A stretch of DNA of 64,000 bases, from assembly GCF_017309075.1 (NCBI RefSeq), contig NZ_JAEMGS010000004.1, positions 1 through 64,000 of the forward strand, given 5' to 3'. The DNA comes from Motiliproteus sp. SC1-56. GTDB taxonomy: Bacteria > Pseudomonadota > Gammaproteobacteria > Pseudomonadales > Balneatricaceae. Position numbers and translations under genes: made by a program. Below the pieces are notes generated by a model. The model searched no databases. It saw only the letters and a list, made by a program, of their open reading frames with translations, and was not told the origin of the DNA. This document shows, piece by piece, positions 36,143-43,814 of this stretch (the first letter of the stretch is position 1; each line of letters opens with the position of its first letter).

Positions 36143-36565
36143 ATGTCGAGATTACGCATCGGGCAGGTGGCCCGGGAGGCCGGAATCAGTGTGGAAACCG
36201 TACGTTACTACGAGCAGCGGGGGTTGATCGAAGCCCCGCGCCGCAGTGACGCGGGGTACCGGGAGTACCCGGCCTCGGTGCGTGAGCGCCTGGCCTTTAT
36301 CGCCCGGGGCAAGGCGCTGGGGTTTTCCCTGGACGAGGTGCGCGAACTGCTGGATCTGCAGCTCGATGCCGACGCCGACCGGGCCGCGGTCAAGGGGTTG
36401 GTGGAGGAGAAAATGGCCCTGATCGACGCCAAGATGGCGGAGCTGGCCCGGCTGCGGGGCTCGCTTGCGCAGCTCTCCCGCCAGTGTGACGGCAGCGGTT
36501 CGGCCAAGGGCTGCCCGATTCTGGCTTACCTGGTTCAGGGGACGTCGGAAGCGGATGCCCCCTGA
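36143..36565 (+). CDS. MerR-family metal-type regulator with altered Cys set
   Basis: This 140-residue regulator has a MerR-type winged helix (LRIGQVAREAGISVETVRYY), a dimerisation helix and a C-terminal loop CDGSGSAKGCPIL with Cys115 and Cys124, the spacing used by heavy-metal sensors. The third Cys used by Hg(II)-sensing MerR, in the dimerisation helix near residue 79, is not present (Asp/Ala there). The ligand is thus uncertain. No metal exporter or reductase gene is adjacent. The Shine-Dalgarno is poor. It is convergent with rpiA. Confidence 0.88.
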   Translation: MSRLRIGQVAREAGISVETVRYYEQRGLIEAPRRSDAGYREYPASVRERLAFIARGKALGFSLDEVRELLDLQLDADADRAAVKGLVEEKMALIDAKMAELARLRGSLAQLSRQCDGSGSAKGCPILAYLVQGTSEADAP

Positions 36566-36580
36566 GCCGGTGCGGGCCGG

Positions 36581-37255
36581 TTACTCGGCCCGCAGCACCT
36601 CGACCCCCTCGGGGGTGCCCATCAGCACAAGGTCCGCGGGGCGGGCGGCGAAGAGACCGTTGGTGACCACGCCCACCAGGTTGTTGAGGCGCTCCTCCAG
36701 GGCCACGGCGGCCTCGATCTCAAGGTTGTGGACGTCGAGAATCTGGTTGCCGTTGTCGGTGACGAAACCTTCCCGGTAGACCGGCTGGGCGTCCAGCTTG
36801 AACAGCTCCCGGGCCACGTAACTGCGGGCCATGGGGATCACCTCCACGGGCAGGGGGAATTCGCCCAGCAGCTCCACTTTTTTGGTCTCGTCGACGATAC
36901 AGATGAAGGTCTTCGCCACGGCGGCGACGATCTTCTCCCGGGTCAGGGCGCCGCCGCCGCCCTTGATCAGCTCCAGGCGCTGGTTGAACTCGTCCGCGCC
37001 GTCGATGTAGTAATCCAGCTGGTTGACCGAGTTGAGGTCGTAGACCGGAATGCCGTGTCCCTGCAGGCGCTCGGCCGTCGCCTCGCTGCTGGCGACGGCA
37101 CCGTCGAAGAGGTGCTTGATGTTGGCCAGTTCGTCGATAAAGAAGTTGGCGGTGGAGCCGGTGCCGACTCCGACAATACTGGTGTTGTCGAGCTGGCCCT
37201 GGATCTGTTCGACCGCGGCTCGCGCCACTGCCTGCTTCATCTCATCTTGGGTCAT
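36581..37255 (-). CDS. rpiA: Ribose-5-phosphate isomerase A
   Basis: This 224-residue enzyme interconverts ribose 5-phosphate and ribulose 5-phosphate in the pentose phosphate pathway. The motifs [34 protein letters not shown] (with the catalytic Asp/Glu region) and VTKEK-equivalent LTREKIVAA are typical. Length is normal. It is divergent from ilvA. Confidence 0.96.
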   Translation of the reverse strand: MTQDEMKQAVARAAVEQIQGQLDNTSIVGVGTGSTANFFIDELANIKHLFDGAVASSEATAERLQGHGIPVYDLNSVNQLDYYIDGADEFNQRLELIKGGGGALTREKIVAAVAKTFICIVDETKKVELLGEFPLPVEVIPMARSYVARELFKLDAQPVYREGFVTDNGNQILDVHNLEIEAAVALEERLNNLVGVVTNGLFAARPADLVLMGTPEGVEVLRAE

Positions 37256-37313
37256 GGGGGTCTCTGTCTTGTGGTTGGGCTGGGGGTGATTGGCTGGAGC
37301 CGTCGAGGGGGGA

Positions 37314-37319
37314 ATTATA
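37314..37319 (-). promoter_or_regulatory. -10 element for rpiA
   Basis: A perfect TATAAT on the minus strand, 58 bases upstream of the rpiA start; no good -35 was found. Confidence 0.45.
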
Positions 37320-37340
37320 CGCGCCCCGGGGCAGGGCTTG

Positions 37341-37370
37341 TAGACGTACCCGCTGAATACTGATTAATAT
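37341..37370 (+). promoter_or_regulatory. Candidate ilvA promoter
   Basis: TAGACG, 18 bases, TAATAT, about 55 bases before the ilvA ATG. It is a modest match to sigma-70 consensus. Confidence 0.35.
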
Positions 37371-37425
37371 AGCCGGTTTCGGTTTTGCCCCCGCGAATCA
37401 ATCAGCAACCTGCTTCGGACCTCCT

Positions 37426-38943
37426 ATGCCGCACCAGTACATCAAGAAAATTCTCCAGGCCCGGGTCTACGACGTGGCGAAAGAAACGCCCCTGGATGAA
37501 GCCCGCGCCATTTCCAAGCGCCTGGGCAACCGTGTACTGCTCAAGCGCGAAGACCTGCAGCCGGTGTTCTCCTTCAAGTTGCGCGGCGCCTACAACAAGC
37601 TCTCCCAGCTCTCGGCGAAAGACCGGGCGCGGGGGGTGGTCGCGGCCTCGGCCGGCAATCACGCCCAGGGTGTGGCCCTGGCGGCGGCGCACCTGGGGAT
37701 GAAGGCGACCATCGTCATGCCCAAGACCACGCCGGACATCAAGGTCAACTCGGTGCGGGCCCGCGGTGGCAAGGTGGTGCTGCACGGGGATACCTTCGAC
37801 GAGGCCTTTACCTACTCCCAGCAGCTGGTGAAGGAGCAGGGGATGGTGTACGCCCACCCCTACGACGACCAGGACGTGATCGCCGGCCAGGGCACCATCG
37901 GGATGGAGCTGCTGCGCCAGGAGAGCGGGCCGATCCACGCCATCTTCGTGCCCGTGGGCGGCGGCGGCCTGATCGCCGGGATTGCCGTTTACATCAAGTA
38001 CCTGCGCCCTGAAATCAAGATCATCGGGGTGGAGTCCGCGGACTCGGCCTGCCTCAAGGCGGCCCTGGACGCCAACGAGCGGGTGGTGCTGGACCAGGTG
38101 GGCATCTTCGCTGACGGCGTTGCCGTGGCCCAGATTGGCCAGAACACCTTTGAAATCTGTCGCCAGTACGTGGACGAGGTGATCACCGTCTCCACCGACG
38201 AGATCTGCGCCTCGATCAAGGATATCTTCGACGACACCCGCTCCATCACCGAACCGGCCGGCGCCCTGGCCCTGGCCGGATTGAAGAAATACGCGGTGCG
38301 CGAGGGGCTCAGTGACAAGACGCTGATCGCCATCGACAGCGGCGCCAACGTCAATTTCGACCGCCTGCGCCACGTCTCCGAGCGTGCCGAGCTGGGGGAG
38401 CAGCGCGAGGCCATTATCGCCGCGAAAATTCCCGAGCGTCCCGGCAGCTTCAAGCAGTTCTGCCAGGCCCTGGGCAAGCGCAACATCACCGAGTTCAACT
38501 ACCGCTTCAGCGACCGGGACGAAGCCATGGTCTTCGCCGGGGTGCAGATTCGCGAGGGGGGCGAGGGGCGCCAGGAGCTGATGGAGACCCTGCGGCCCCA
38601 CCTGGACGAGGTGGAGGACCTGACCGACAACGAGATCGCCAAGCTGCACGTGCGTTACATGGTCGGCGGTCACGCCCCGGCCCTGCTGACCAACGAGGTG
38701 GTGTACCGGTTTGAATTCCCCGAGCGGCCCGGCGCTCTGATGAAGTTCCTCAACAAGATCGGGGGGCGCTGGAATATCTCCATGTTCCACTACCGTAACC
38801 ACGGCGCCGCCTACGGGCGGGTACTGGTGGGCATGCAGGTGCCCCCGGAGGAGCGTGAACAGGTGGAGCAGTTCCTGCGCGAAATCGGCTACCACTTCAG
38901 CGACGAGACCGACAACCGGGCCTATCAGCTGTTTCTTAACTAG
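37426..38943 (+). CDS. ilvA: Threonine ammonia-lyase, biosynthetic
   Basis: This 505-residue PLP enzyme deaminates threonine to 2-oxobutanoate, the committed step of isoleucine synthesis. The PLP Lys lies in PVFSFKLRGAYN, the phosphate-binding loop is VGGGGLIAG, and two ACT-like regulatory domains occupy about residues 330-505 (IPERPGSFKQF; FPERPGALMKF), so feedback inhibition by isoleucine is expected. Length fits the long biosynthetic form. It lies 6 kb from ilvE. Confidence 0.96.
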   Translation: MPHQYIKKILQARVYDVAKETPLDEARAISKRLGNRVLLKREDLQPVFSFKLRGAYNKLSQLSAKDRARGVVAASAGNHAQGVALAAAHLGMKATIVMPKTTPDIKVNSVRARGGKVVLHGDTFDEAFTYSQQLVKEQGMVYAHPYDDQDVIAGQGTIGMELLRQESGPIHAIFVPVGGGGLIAGIAVYIKYLRPEIKIIGVESADSACLKAALDANERVVLDQVGIFADGVAVAQIGQNTFEICRQYVDEVITVSTDEICASIKDIFDDTRSITEPAGALALAGLKKYAVREGLSDKTLIAIDSGANVNFDRLRHVSERAELGEQREAIIAAKIPERPGSFKQFCQALGKRNITEFNYRFSDRDEAMVFAGVQIREGGEGRQELMETLRPHLDEVEDLTDNEIAKLHVRYMVGGHAPALLTNEVVYRFEFPERPGALMKFLNKIGGRWNISMFHYRNHGAAYGRVLVGMQVPPEEREQVEQFLREIGYHFSDETDNRAYQLFLN

Positions 38944-38980
38944 GCCTCAACAAGCCCTCAGCGGGCGTTCAGGGGCGCGC

Positions 38981-40309
38981 TCAGGGGTGCGTTGCCGGGA
39001 CCCGCGGTAGCCGCACCTGCAGGCAGAGACCGCCACCCGGGCGGTTGCCGGCGCTGATCTCGCCGCCGTGCAGGCGCACCGCCTTGGCGGCGATGGCCAG
39101 CCCCAACCCCCAGCCTTCCGCTTCCCGGGCCGGATCGGCGCGCACGAAGGGATCAAAGACCCGTTCCTGCAGTGCCTCGGGTAGCCCCGGCCCCCGGTCG
39201 CACACGCTGATCTCGGCCCACCCCGCGTCGGTTGTCAGCGTGACCTCCACAGCCTGCTCCGAGTACTTGAGGGCGTTGCGCACGATATTCTCCAGGGCCC
39301 GGTGCAGTTGCCGGGGATGGCCGCGACAGTATGCAGGACCAGGGGCGGCAAGGGTCACCCGGGGGGCTTCGAAGTTGGCATCGTCCACCAGCTGCTCCAG
39401 CAGTTGGCCCAGGTCCAGCGTCTCCCGCGGTGTCTCCGCCGGCGCACCGTCCATGCGGACCAGCAGCAGAATCTCTTCGATCAGGGCGTTGAGGCGCTCG
39501 GCCTCCTGCTCGATGCGATCCAGGGCTTCCCCCGGTTCGGCACGGCGCCGGGCCAGCTCGATGGCGACCCGCTGGCGGGCCAGGGGCGTGCGCAACTCGT
39601 GGGAGACGTCCCTCAGCAACTGCTGTTGCCCTTCCAGCAGGGTCTGCAGGCGCTCGGCCATGCGGTCAAAGTCCGCCCCGAGTTCGCCCAGCTCGTCCCT
39701 TCGGTTGCCCATGGCCTCTCCGACCCTGACCTGGAGGTCGCCCTCGGCGAGGGCCCGGCTGGCCCGCTGCACCAGCCGTACCGGCCGCACCAGGTAGCGG
39801 GCCAGCAGGCCCGACAGCAGGGCCACGATCAGCACCGTCAGCCCCAGCCGCCAGGCCAGGGTGGAGCCGGAGTAGAGCAGGTCGATCAGCTCCCGGGGGT
39901 TGAGCACCACGAACCGCAGCGGCTCGCCCGCATTCTCAAGGGTCCAGCTGATGGGGCGCCGGCGCCAGCGATCGTGATGGCGGGGGCCGGGAGGCGCCCC
40001 CTGTTGCAGGTGATGGTGCAGGCGCGGTGGCAGGGGCATGCCGTCGAGACTGCGGCCGCGGCTGTCCAGCAGCAACACCCGCAGCCCGGTCTCCTGCAGC
40101 AGGTTGCGGCGCCAGCGGGTGAGGGCCTCGGGGCCGCCCCGGCGGTACTGGTCCAGGGCCTCGTTGGCGTGTTGGGCCAGGGGTGAGGTGTCGGCCAGGC
40201 GGCTATCGAAGTGGCGCGCCAGCAGCCAGGTCAGGCCCATGTTGGCCGCCACCACCAGCATCATCACGACCCAGAAGGCGAGAAACAGTTTTAGGTAGAG
40301 GCTACGCAT
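38981..40309 (-). CDS. CpxA-like sensor histidine kinase
   Basis: This kinase of 442 residues has TM1 (~5-28), a periplasmic domain (~30-145), TM2, a HAMP linker (RYLVRPVRLVQRASRALAEG) and a HisKA domain with LRDVSHELRTPLARQ, then a HATPase (NIVRNALKYSEQ; DRGPGLPEAL). The domain order and the divergent Spy-like gene resemble CpxA. Three in-frame ATGs (40321, 40315, 40309) occur within the tail of the response regulator gene; the last gives the usual MRSLYLKLFLAF start. None has a clear Shine-Dalgarno, so translation is probably coupled. Confidence 0.87.
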   Translation of the reverse strand: MRSLYLKLFLAFWVVMMLVVAANMGLTWLLARHFDSRLADTSPLAQHANEALDQYRRGGPEALTRWRRNLLQETGLRVLLLDSRGRSLDGMPLPPRLHHHLQQGAPPGPRHHDRWRRRPISWTLENAGEPLRFVVLNPRELIDLLYSGSTLAWRLGLTVLIVALLSGLLARYLVRPVRLVQRASRALAEGDLQVRVGEAMGNRRDELGELGADFDRMAERLQTLLEGQQQLLRDVSHELRTPLARQRVAIELARRRAEPGEALDRIEQEAERLNALIEEILLLVRMDGAPAETPRETLDLGQLLEQLVDDANFEAPRVTLAAPGPAYCRGHPRQLHRALENIVRNALKYSEQAVEVTLTTDAGWAEISVCDRGPGLPEALQERVFDPFVRADPAREAEGWGLGLAIAAKAVRLHGGEISAGNRPGGGLCLQVRLPRVPATHP

Positions 40310-41027
40310 CGGCATTGGCATCGGTGTCGTCCGGCGGCAGCAGCAGGTAGCCTTGGCCGCGCACGGTGCGGATGCACAGCGCGTCGCCGGCCAGGGCCGC
40401 GAGCTTTTTGCGCAGGTTGCTCAGGTGCATGTCGATGGCGCGGTCAAAGGGTCCCAGGCTGCGCTTGAGGGCGTAACGGGTCAGGCGCTCGCGGCTGACC
40501 AGGCTGCCGGCTTCGCGCATCAGCAACTCCAGGACCAGCCACTCGGTATGGGTCAGCTCCAGCGCCTGGGCGCCGTAACGGGCCCGGTGGCGGCGCAGGT
40601 CCAGGTGCAGGGCGTCGAGCTCAAGGCTGTCGCGGGTGGTCGCCCCCGGTTCCTCCCCTTGCTCCAGCGCCACCCGGCGGATGATGGCGCGAATCCGGGC
40701 CAGCAGCTCGCGGGGGCTGCAGGGCTTGGGCAGGTAGTCGTCGGCGCCGATCTCCAGGCCCAGGATGCGGTCTATCTCTTCGCCGCGGGCTGACATCATC
40801 AGCACCGGGGTCGCCGCCTCCTGGCGCAGCGCCTTGAGGGTGTCGAAGCCGTTGAGGCCGGGCATCATCACGTCCAGCACGATCACGGCAAAGCGGCGGC
40901 CGCGGGACAGCGCCAGGCCCTCGTCGCCGCTGTGGGCGCAGGCGACTTCGAAGCCCTCGAGCTCCAGGTATTCGCTGAGCATTTGGCACAGCGCCCGGTC
41001 GTCATCGACCAGTAAAATAGGATCCAT
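40302..41027 (-). CDS. CpxR-like OmpR-family response regulator
   Basis: This 241-residue protein has a receiver domain (ILLVDDDRALC; phospho-acceptor Asp52 in VIVLDVMMPGLNG; Lys in YLPKPCSPREL) and a winged-helix DNA-binding domain (LTHTEWLVLELLM; IDMHLSNLRKKL; RTVRGQGYLL). It is the first gene of the two-component operon, overlapping the kinase start. The partner kinase and the Spy-like divergent gene point to an envelope-stress system of Cpx type, though RstA/PfeR-type relatives look similar. Confidence 0.9.
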   Translation of the reverse strand: MDPILLVDDDRALCQMLSEYLELEGFEVACAHSGDEGLALSRGRRFAVIVLDVMMPGLNGFDTLKALRQEAATPVLMMSARGEEIDRILGLEIGADDYLPKPCSPRELLARIRAIIRRVALEQGEEPGATTRDSLELDALHLDLRRHRARYGAQALELTHTEWLVLELLMREAGSLVSRERLTRYALKRSLGPFDRAIDMHLSNLRKKLAALAGDALCIRTVRGQGYLLLPPDDTDANADA

Positions 41028-41084
41028 TCTATCTCCCTGTTATGCCTCCCTATTCTGACACAGCGGCGGCGTCTCGGGCGGGGC

Positions 41085-41100
41085 TTTACACAACCTTTAC
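41085..41100. promoter_or_regulatory. Candidate CpxR box
   Basis: Two TTTAC pentamers at 41085-41089 and 41096-41100 read GTAAA, six bases, GTAAA on the minus strand, matching the CpxR consensus GTAAA-N4-8-GTAAA. They lie in the gap between the cpxR-like and cpxP-like genes, just upstream of TTGACC at 41107, a possible -35 for the latter. Confidence 0.6.
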
Positions 41101-41174
41101 ACGCCATTGACCCTGCTTTGCACTACCCTCGGTAAGCTGATTATGGAAAGCCTGACGACTCACGGAGAAGGATC

Positions 41175-41798
41175 ATGAAAAAACGTATCGGATTAACCCT
41201 CGGCGCGCTGGCGTTGGTCACCACCACTGCCTTGGCGGTGGCCGGTCCTGGCGGAGGTGATTGTGGCGGCCCCGGGGGGGGGCATGGAGCCATGGGGAGC
41301 GACGGTTACGCAATGCACCACGGCATGATGCACGGGCAAGGTGGCTCGGGCATGCACCACGGCATGATGCGGGAGAAAGGCGGGGCCGGCATGCACGGGG
41401 GGCGGATGGGCGCCCATGGAAAAGGCGCGTATGGGAAGGGAACCATGGGGCCGCGGATGCTACAGCGGCTCGACTGGGCGCTGGAGCTGAACGGGGAGCA
41501 GCGCGACCAGGTGCGCTCCTTGCTCAAGCAGCAGCAGGGGGAGCACCAGGCGCGGCGTGAGCAGATGCGCGCGCTGCACCGGCAGCTCAACGAGCTGGAC
41601 CCGGCCGCGTCGGATTACGAGTCGAAGGTCCAGCAGCTGGCCGAGCAGCAGGCGCAGCTAATGGCGAAGATGTGGACCCAGCGTGGTCAGTTGCACGCCC
41701 AGATCGGTGCGTTGCTGAGCCCCGAGCAGCAGGCGACCTGGGATGAGATGCACCGCCAGATGGGAGACCACCGGGGCCATCATCAAGACCCCTCCTGA
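41175..41798 (+). CDS. CpxP/Spy-like periplasmic protein with Met/His/Gly-rich extension
   Basis: This 207-residue protein has a signal peptide (residues 1-23) followed by a low-complexity region (24-92) with repeated HHGMM units and many Gly, Met and His. The C-terminal helical part carries two LTxxQ-type motifs (LNGEQ at 105-109; LSPEQ at 181-185), diagnostic of the CpxP/Spy chaperone family. It is ~45 residues longer than CpxP because of the extension, which could bind copper or other metals (inference). AGAAGGA precedes the ATG. It diverges from the CpxR/CpxA-like genes and a CpxR box lies between, so it is probably both target and modulator. Confidence 0.88.
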   Translation: MKKRIGLTLGALALVTTTALAVAGPGGGDCGGPGGGHGAMGSDGYAMHHGMMHGQGGSGMHHGMMREKGGAGMHGGRMGAHGKGAYGKGTMGPRMLQRLDWALELNGEQRDQVRSLLKQQQGEHQARREQMRALHRQLNELDPAASDYESKVQQLAEQQAQLMAKMWTQRGQLHAQIGALLSPEQQATWDEMHRQMGDHRGHHQDPS

Positions 41799-41835
41799 TG
41801 CGGCCTTTGTGCGTGGGGCGTGCGGCCGGCGGGAC

Positions 41836-42357
41836 TCAGTCGCAGCCGGCCGGCACCTCCGGGGAGTGGGGGTAGCGGCTGTCGGTGAGGGCCCGGGCGG
41901 TGAAGAGCCAGAGGGAGATCAGCCCCCAGGAGAGGCCGATGACCACCCCCAGGTCGACGATACCGCGCCAGGGCTGTTCCAGAAAGTGGACCAGCTGAAC
42001 CAGGCCGATGATCATCAGGGTGAGCATAAAGGTCACCACTTGGCGGCGGCGTTCGATGTGAAAGTAGCCCATGCAGAACACCGGTGCCAACAGGGCACGC
42101 AGGCGACCGGGGTAGCGGTAGAGGTAGGCGATGCGAGCGGCGACCCGCGGCGAAAACCCCTTCTGAAAGCCGCGGTAGCCTTCGCCGTAGCTCATGAAAA
42201 AGACCCAGGCCGCCATGCCCAGCCAGTGGTACCAGGCAAGCGGCTGTTCAAAGGCCTGTAGGGCGATCAGGCTCAGGCGGTAGATCGCCCAGAGAAAAAA
42301 GACGCTGATACCCAGTAGGCCCCAGCCGGCGGCGGCGGTTCTCAGTGCGCGTGTCAT
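41836..42357 (-). CDS. Uncharacterised four-helix membrane protein
   Basis: This 173-residue protein has about four transmembrane helices (near residues 10-30, 45-60, 105-125, 130-150). A cytoplasmic-looking loop contains YGEGYRGFQKGFSPRVAAR, a polar Arg/Gly-rich stretch that looks conserved. ATG at 42357 is chosen because GGAAA precedes it at normal spacing; one at 42378 is also in frame. It lies 73 bases downstream of nnrS on the same strand but has its own good promoter (42390-42418). No family name recognised. Confidence 0.7.
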   Translation of the reverse strand: MTRALRTAAAGWGLLGISVFFLWAIYRLSLIALQAFEQPLAWYHWLGMAAWVFFMSYGEGYRGFQKGFSPRVAARIAYLYRYPGRLRALLAPVFCMGYFHIERRRQVVTFMLTLMIIGLVQLVHFLEQPWRGIVDLGVVIGLSWGLISLWLFTARALTDSRYPHSPEVPAGCD

Positions 42358-42389
42358 GTTTGTCAATTTCCGAGCCAAAAGGGCCTGGA

Positions 42390-42418
42390 ATTATAACGGC
42401 CCCGTGCCGCCTTGACGA
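42390..42418 (-). promoter_or_regulatory. Promoter for the 42.0 kb membrane protein
   Basis: Minus strand TCGTCA, 17 bases, TATAAT (perfect -10 at 42390-42395), placing the start of transcription near 42383, about 26 bases before the ATG. Confidence 0.55.
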
Positions 42419-42430
42419 CTTGGCCGATCC

Positions 42431-43627
42431 TCACCCTGGACGCCCGTCGACCCGGGGGCGGATCAGCTTGGGCCAGTAGTCGATGCAGAAGGCGCTGAAG
42501 GCCAGGATCCAGAGCAGGGCGCTGGCGCCCAGCAGCGGGGCCTGCAGCCCGCTCCAGAAGCCCAGTCCCGCGATGACCCGGAGCGTGGCGCCGAGGGTCA
42601 GCAGGTAAATGCCGATGACCGTCAGCCGGGGCAGCTCCAGCGGACGGCCGGTGTGGCCCAGGGAGACCCGCGCCATCATGCCCAGCGTCATCAGCCCGAT
42701 CCCGCCGACGGTGAAGGCGTGAACGGCCCCCGACTGGCCGACCAGTCCTAACCCGGCCAGCCCCTTGAGCACAAAACCCAGGGCAATGGCGCCGTAACCC
42801 AGGTGCAGCACCCAGATGATGGGGTGGCCCCAGAGCCTGCGGTCCTGCCACCCTGCGAGGCGCAGAAAGTGTACTCCGCCCAGCGCCAGGGCCAGGGCGG
42901 CCTGGGCCGGGGTATCGCGCTGCAGCAGCTCCCACAGCGCCAGCACCAGCACCCCCGCCACCGACGCGATTTCTACCGGTTGCCATTGCCGGGGCTGCAT
43001 GCCGGGCAGGGGGTTACGGGTAAAGAAGGGAATGACGCGCCCGCCCATCACCACGATCACGAGGATTACCAGGTTGAGACCGAACTGGCTGCCCAGCCCC
43101 GGCAGCGGGTTTTCGCCCAGCGCCGCCATGTGCATCAGGCTGTTGCCGAGGGCAAAGAGGGCGAGGATGACCAGGAAGGCGAGGTTGCGCGGCGCCCGGG
43201 CGGCGAGCAGAGGGCGCGCCAGGGCCAGGATCACCAGGGGGGCAAAGGCAATATCCACCAGGGCAGTGAGCCAGCCGGGCTGGCCCAGGTCCAGGGTGCA
43301 GAGCAGGCGCCCGGCGAGCCAGACCGCCACCAGCCCCACCAGAGGCCAGCCGCTGGGGACTTTCTCGCCGGTCCAGTTGCGCACCGCAGTGAGCAGAAAG
43401 CCGGCAATGATGGCCAGTGCGTAGCCGTAAAGCATTTCGTGGGCATGCCAGGCGACCGGGGTGAAGTAGCCGTTCAGGCTCAGGTGGCCGTGGTAGTAGG
43501 GTAACCAGAGCAGTATCAGCACCACCGCGGCCAGGGCGCCCAGGCCGAAGAAGGGGCGAAAGCCCAGGTAGAACAGGGCGAAGCGGTCGGGGGGAATGCG
43601 GTCTTCCGGTCTTTCAATATTCAACAC
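42431..43627 (-). CDS. nnrS: NnrS family heme-copper membrane protein
   Basis: This 398-residue protein has about 12 transmembrane helices and the family motifs FYLGFRPFFGLGA, AWHAHEMLYGYALAII, NSLMHMAALG, GGRVIPFFTRN and MMARVSLGHTGR, rich in His ligands. NnrS proteins protect cells from nitric oxide or nitrosative stress and are controlled by NO-responsive FNR-family regulators. The open frame extends to an ATG at 43726, but that ATG lies inside an FNR-type box, so the GTG at 43627, which gives MLNIERPEDRIPPDRF, is preferred. No other denitrification gene is in the window. Confidence 0.9.
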   Translation of the reverse strand: MLNIERPEDRIPPDRFALFYLGFRPFFGLGALAAVVLILLWLPYYHGHLSLNGYFTPVAWHAHEMLYGYALAIIAGFLLTAVRNWTGEKVPSGWPLVGLVAVWLAGRLLCTLDLGQPGWLTALVDIAFAPLVILALARPLLAARAPRNLAFLVILALFALGNSLMHMAALGENPLPGLGSQFGLNLVILVIVVMGGRVIPFFTRNPLPGMQPRQWQPVEIASVAGVLVLALWELLQRDTPAQAALALALGGVHFLRLAGWQDRRLWGHPIIWVLHLGYGAIALGFVLKGLAGLGLVGQSGAVHAFTVGGIGLMTLGMMARVSLGHTGRPLELPRLTVIGIYLLTLGATLRVIAGLGFWSGLQAPLLGASALLWILAFSAFCIDYWPKLIRPRVDGRPG

Positions 43628-43712
43628 GGCGCGCGGACTCCTGGTGGCGGCGGGGCCGGGGCGGCCCGGGGCCAATAACGCAGAGCTTAGCCGGCGGGAC
43701 GGGCGGTGAGCC

Positions 43713-43726
43713 TTGATGTACATCAT
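43713..43726 (-). promoter_or_regulatory. FNR/DNR/NnrR-type box upstream of nnrS
   Basis: TTGAT-GTAC-ATCAT on the plus strand (one mismatch to TTGAT-N4-ATCAA). If centred at -41.5 it puts the transcript start near 43678, with a leader of about 50 bases to the GTG at 43627. Confidence 0.7.
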
Positions 43727-43814
43727 TTCCGACGGTTGACGTCGGATTAGCTGGCGCCGACCTTGCCCTGGTCATGGGGGCCCGCCCCAGACCCCGGGTC
43801 TGCGGCGGATTTGC

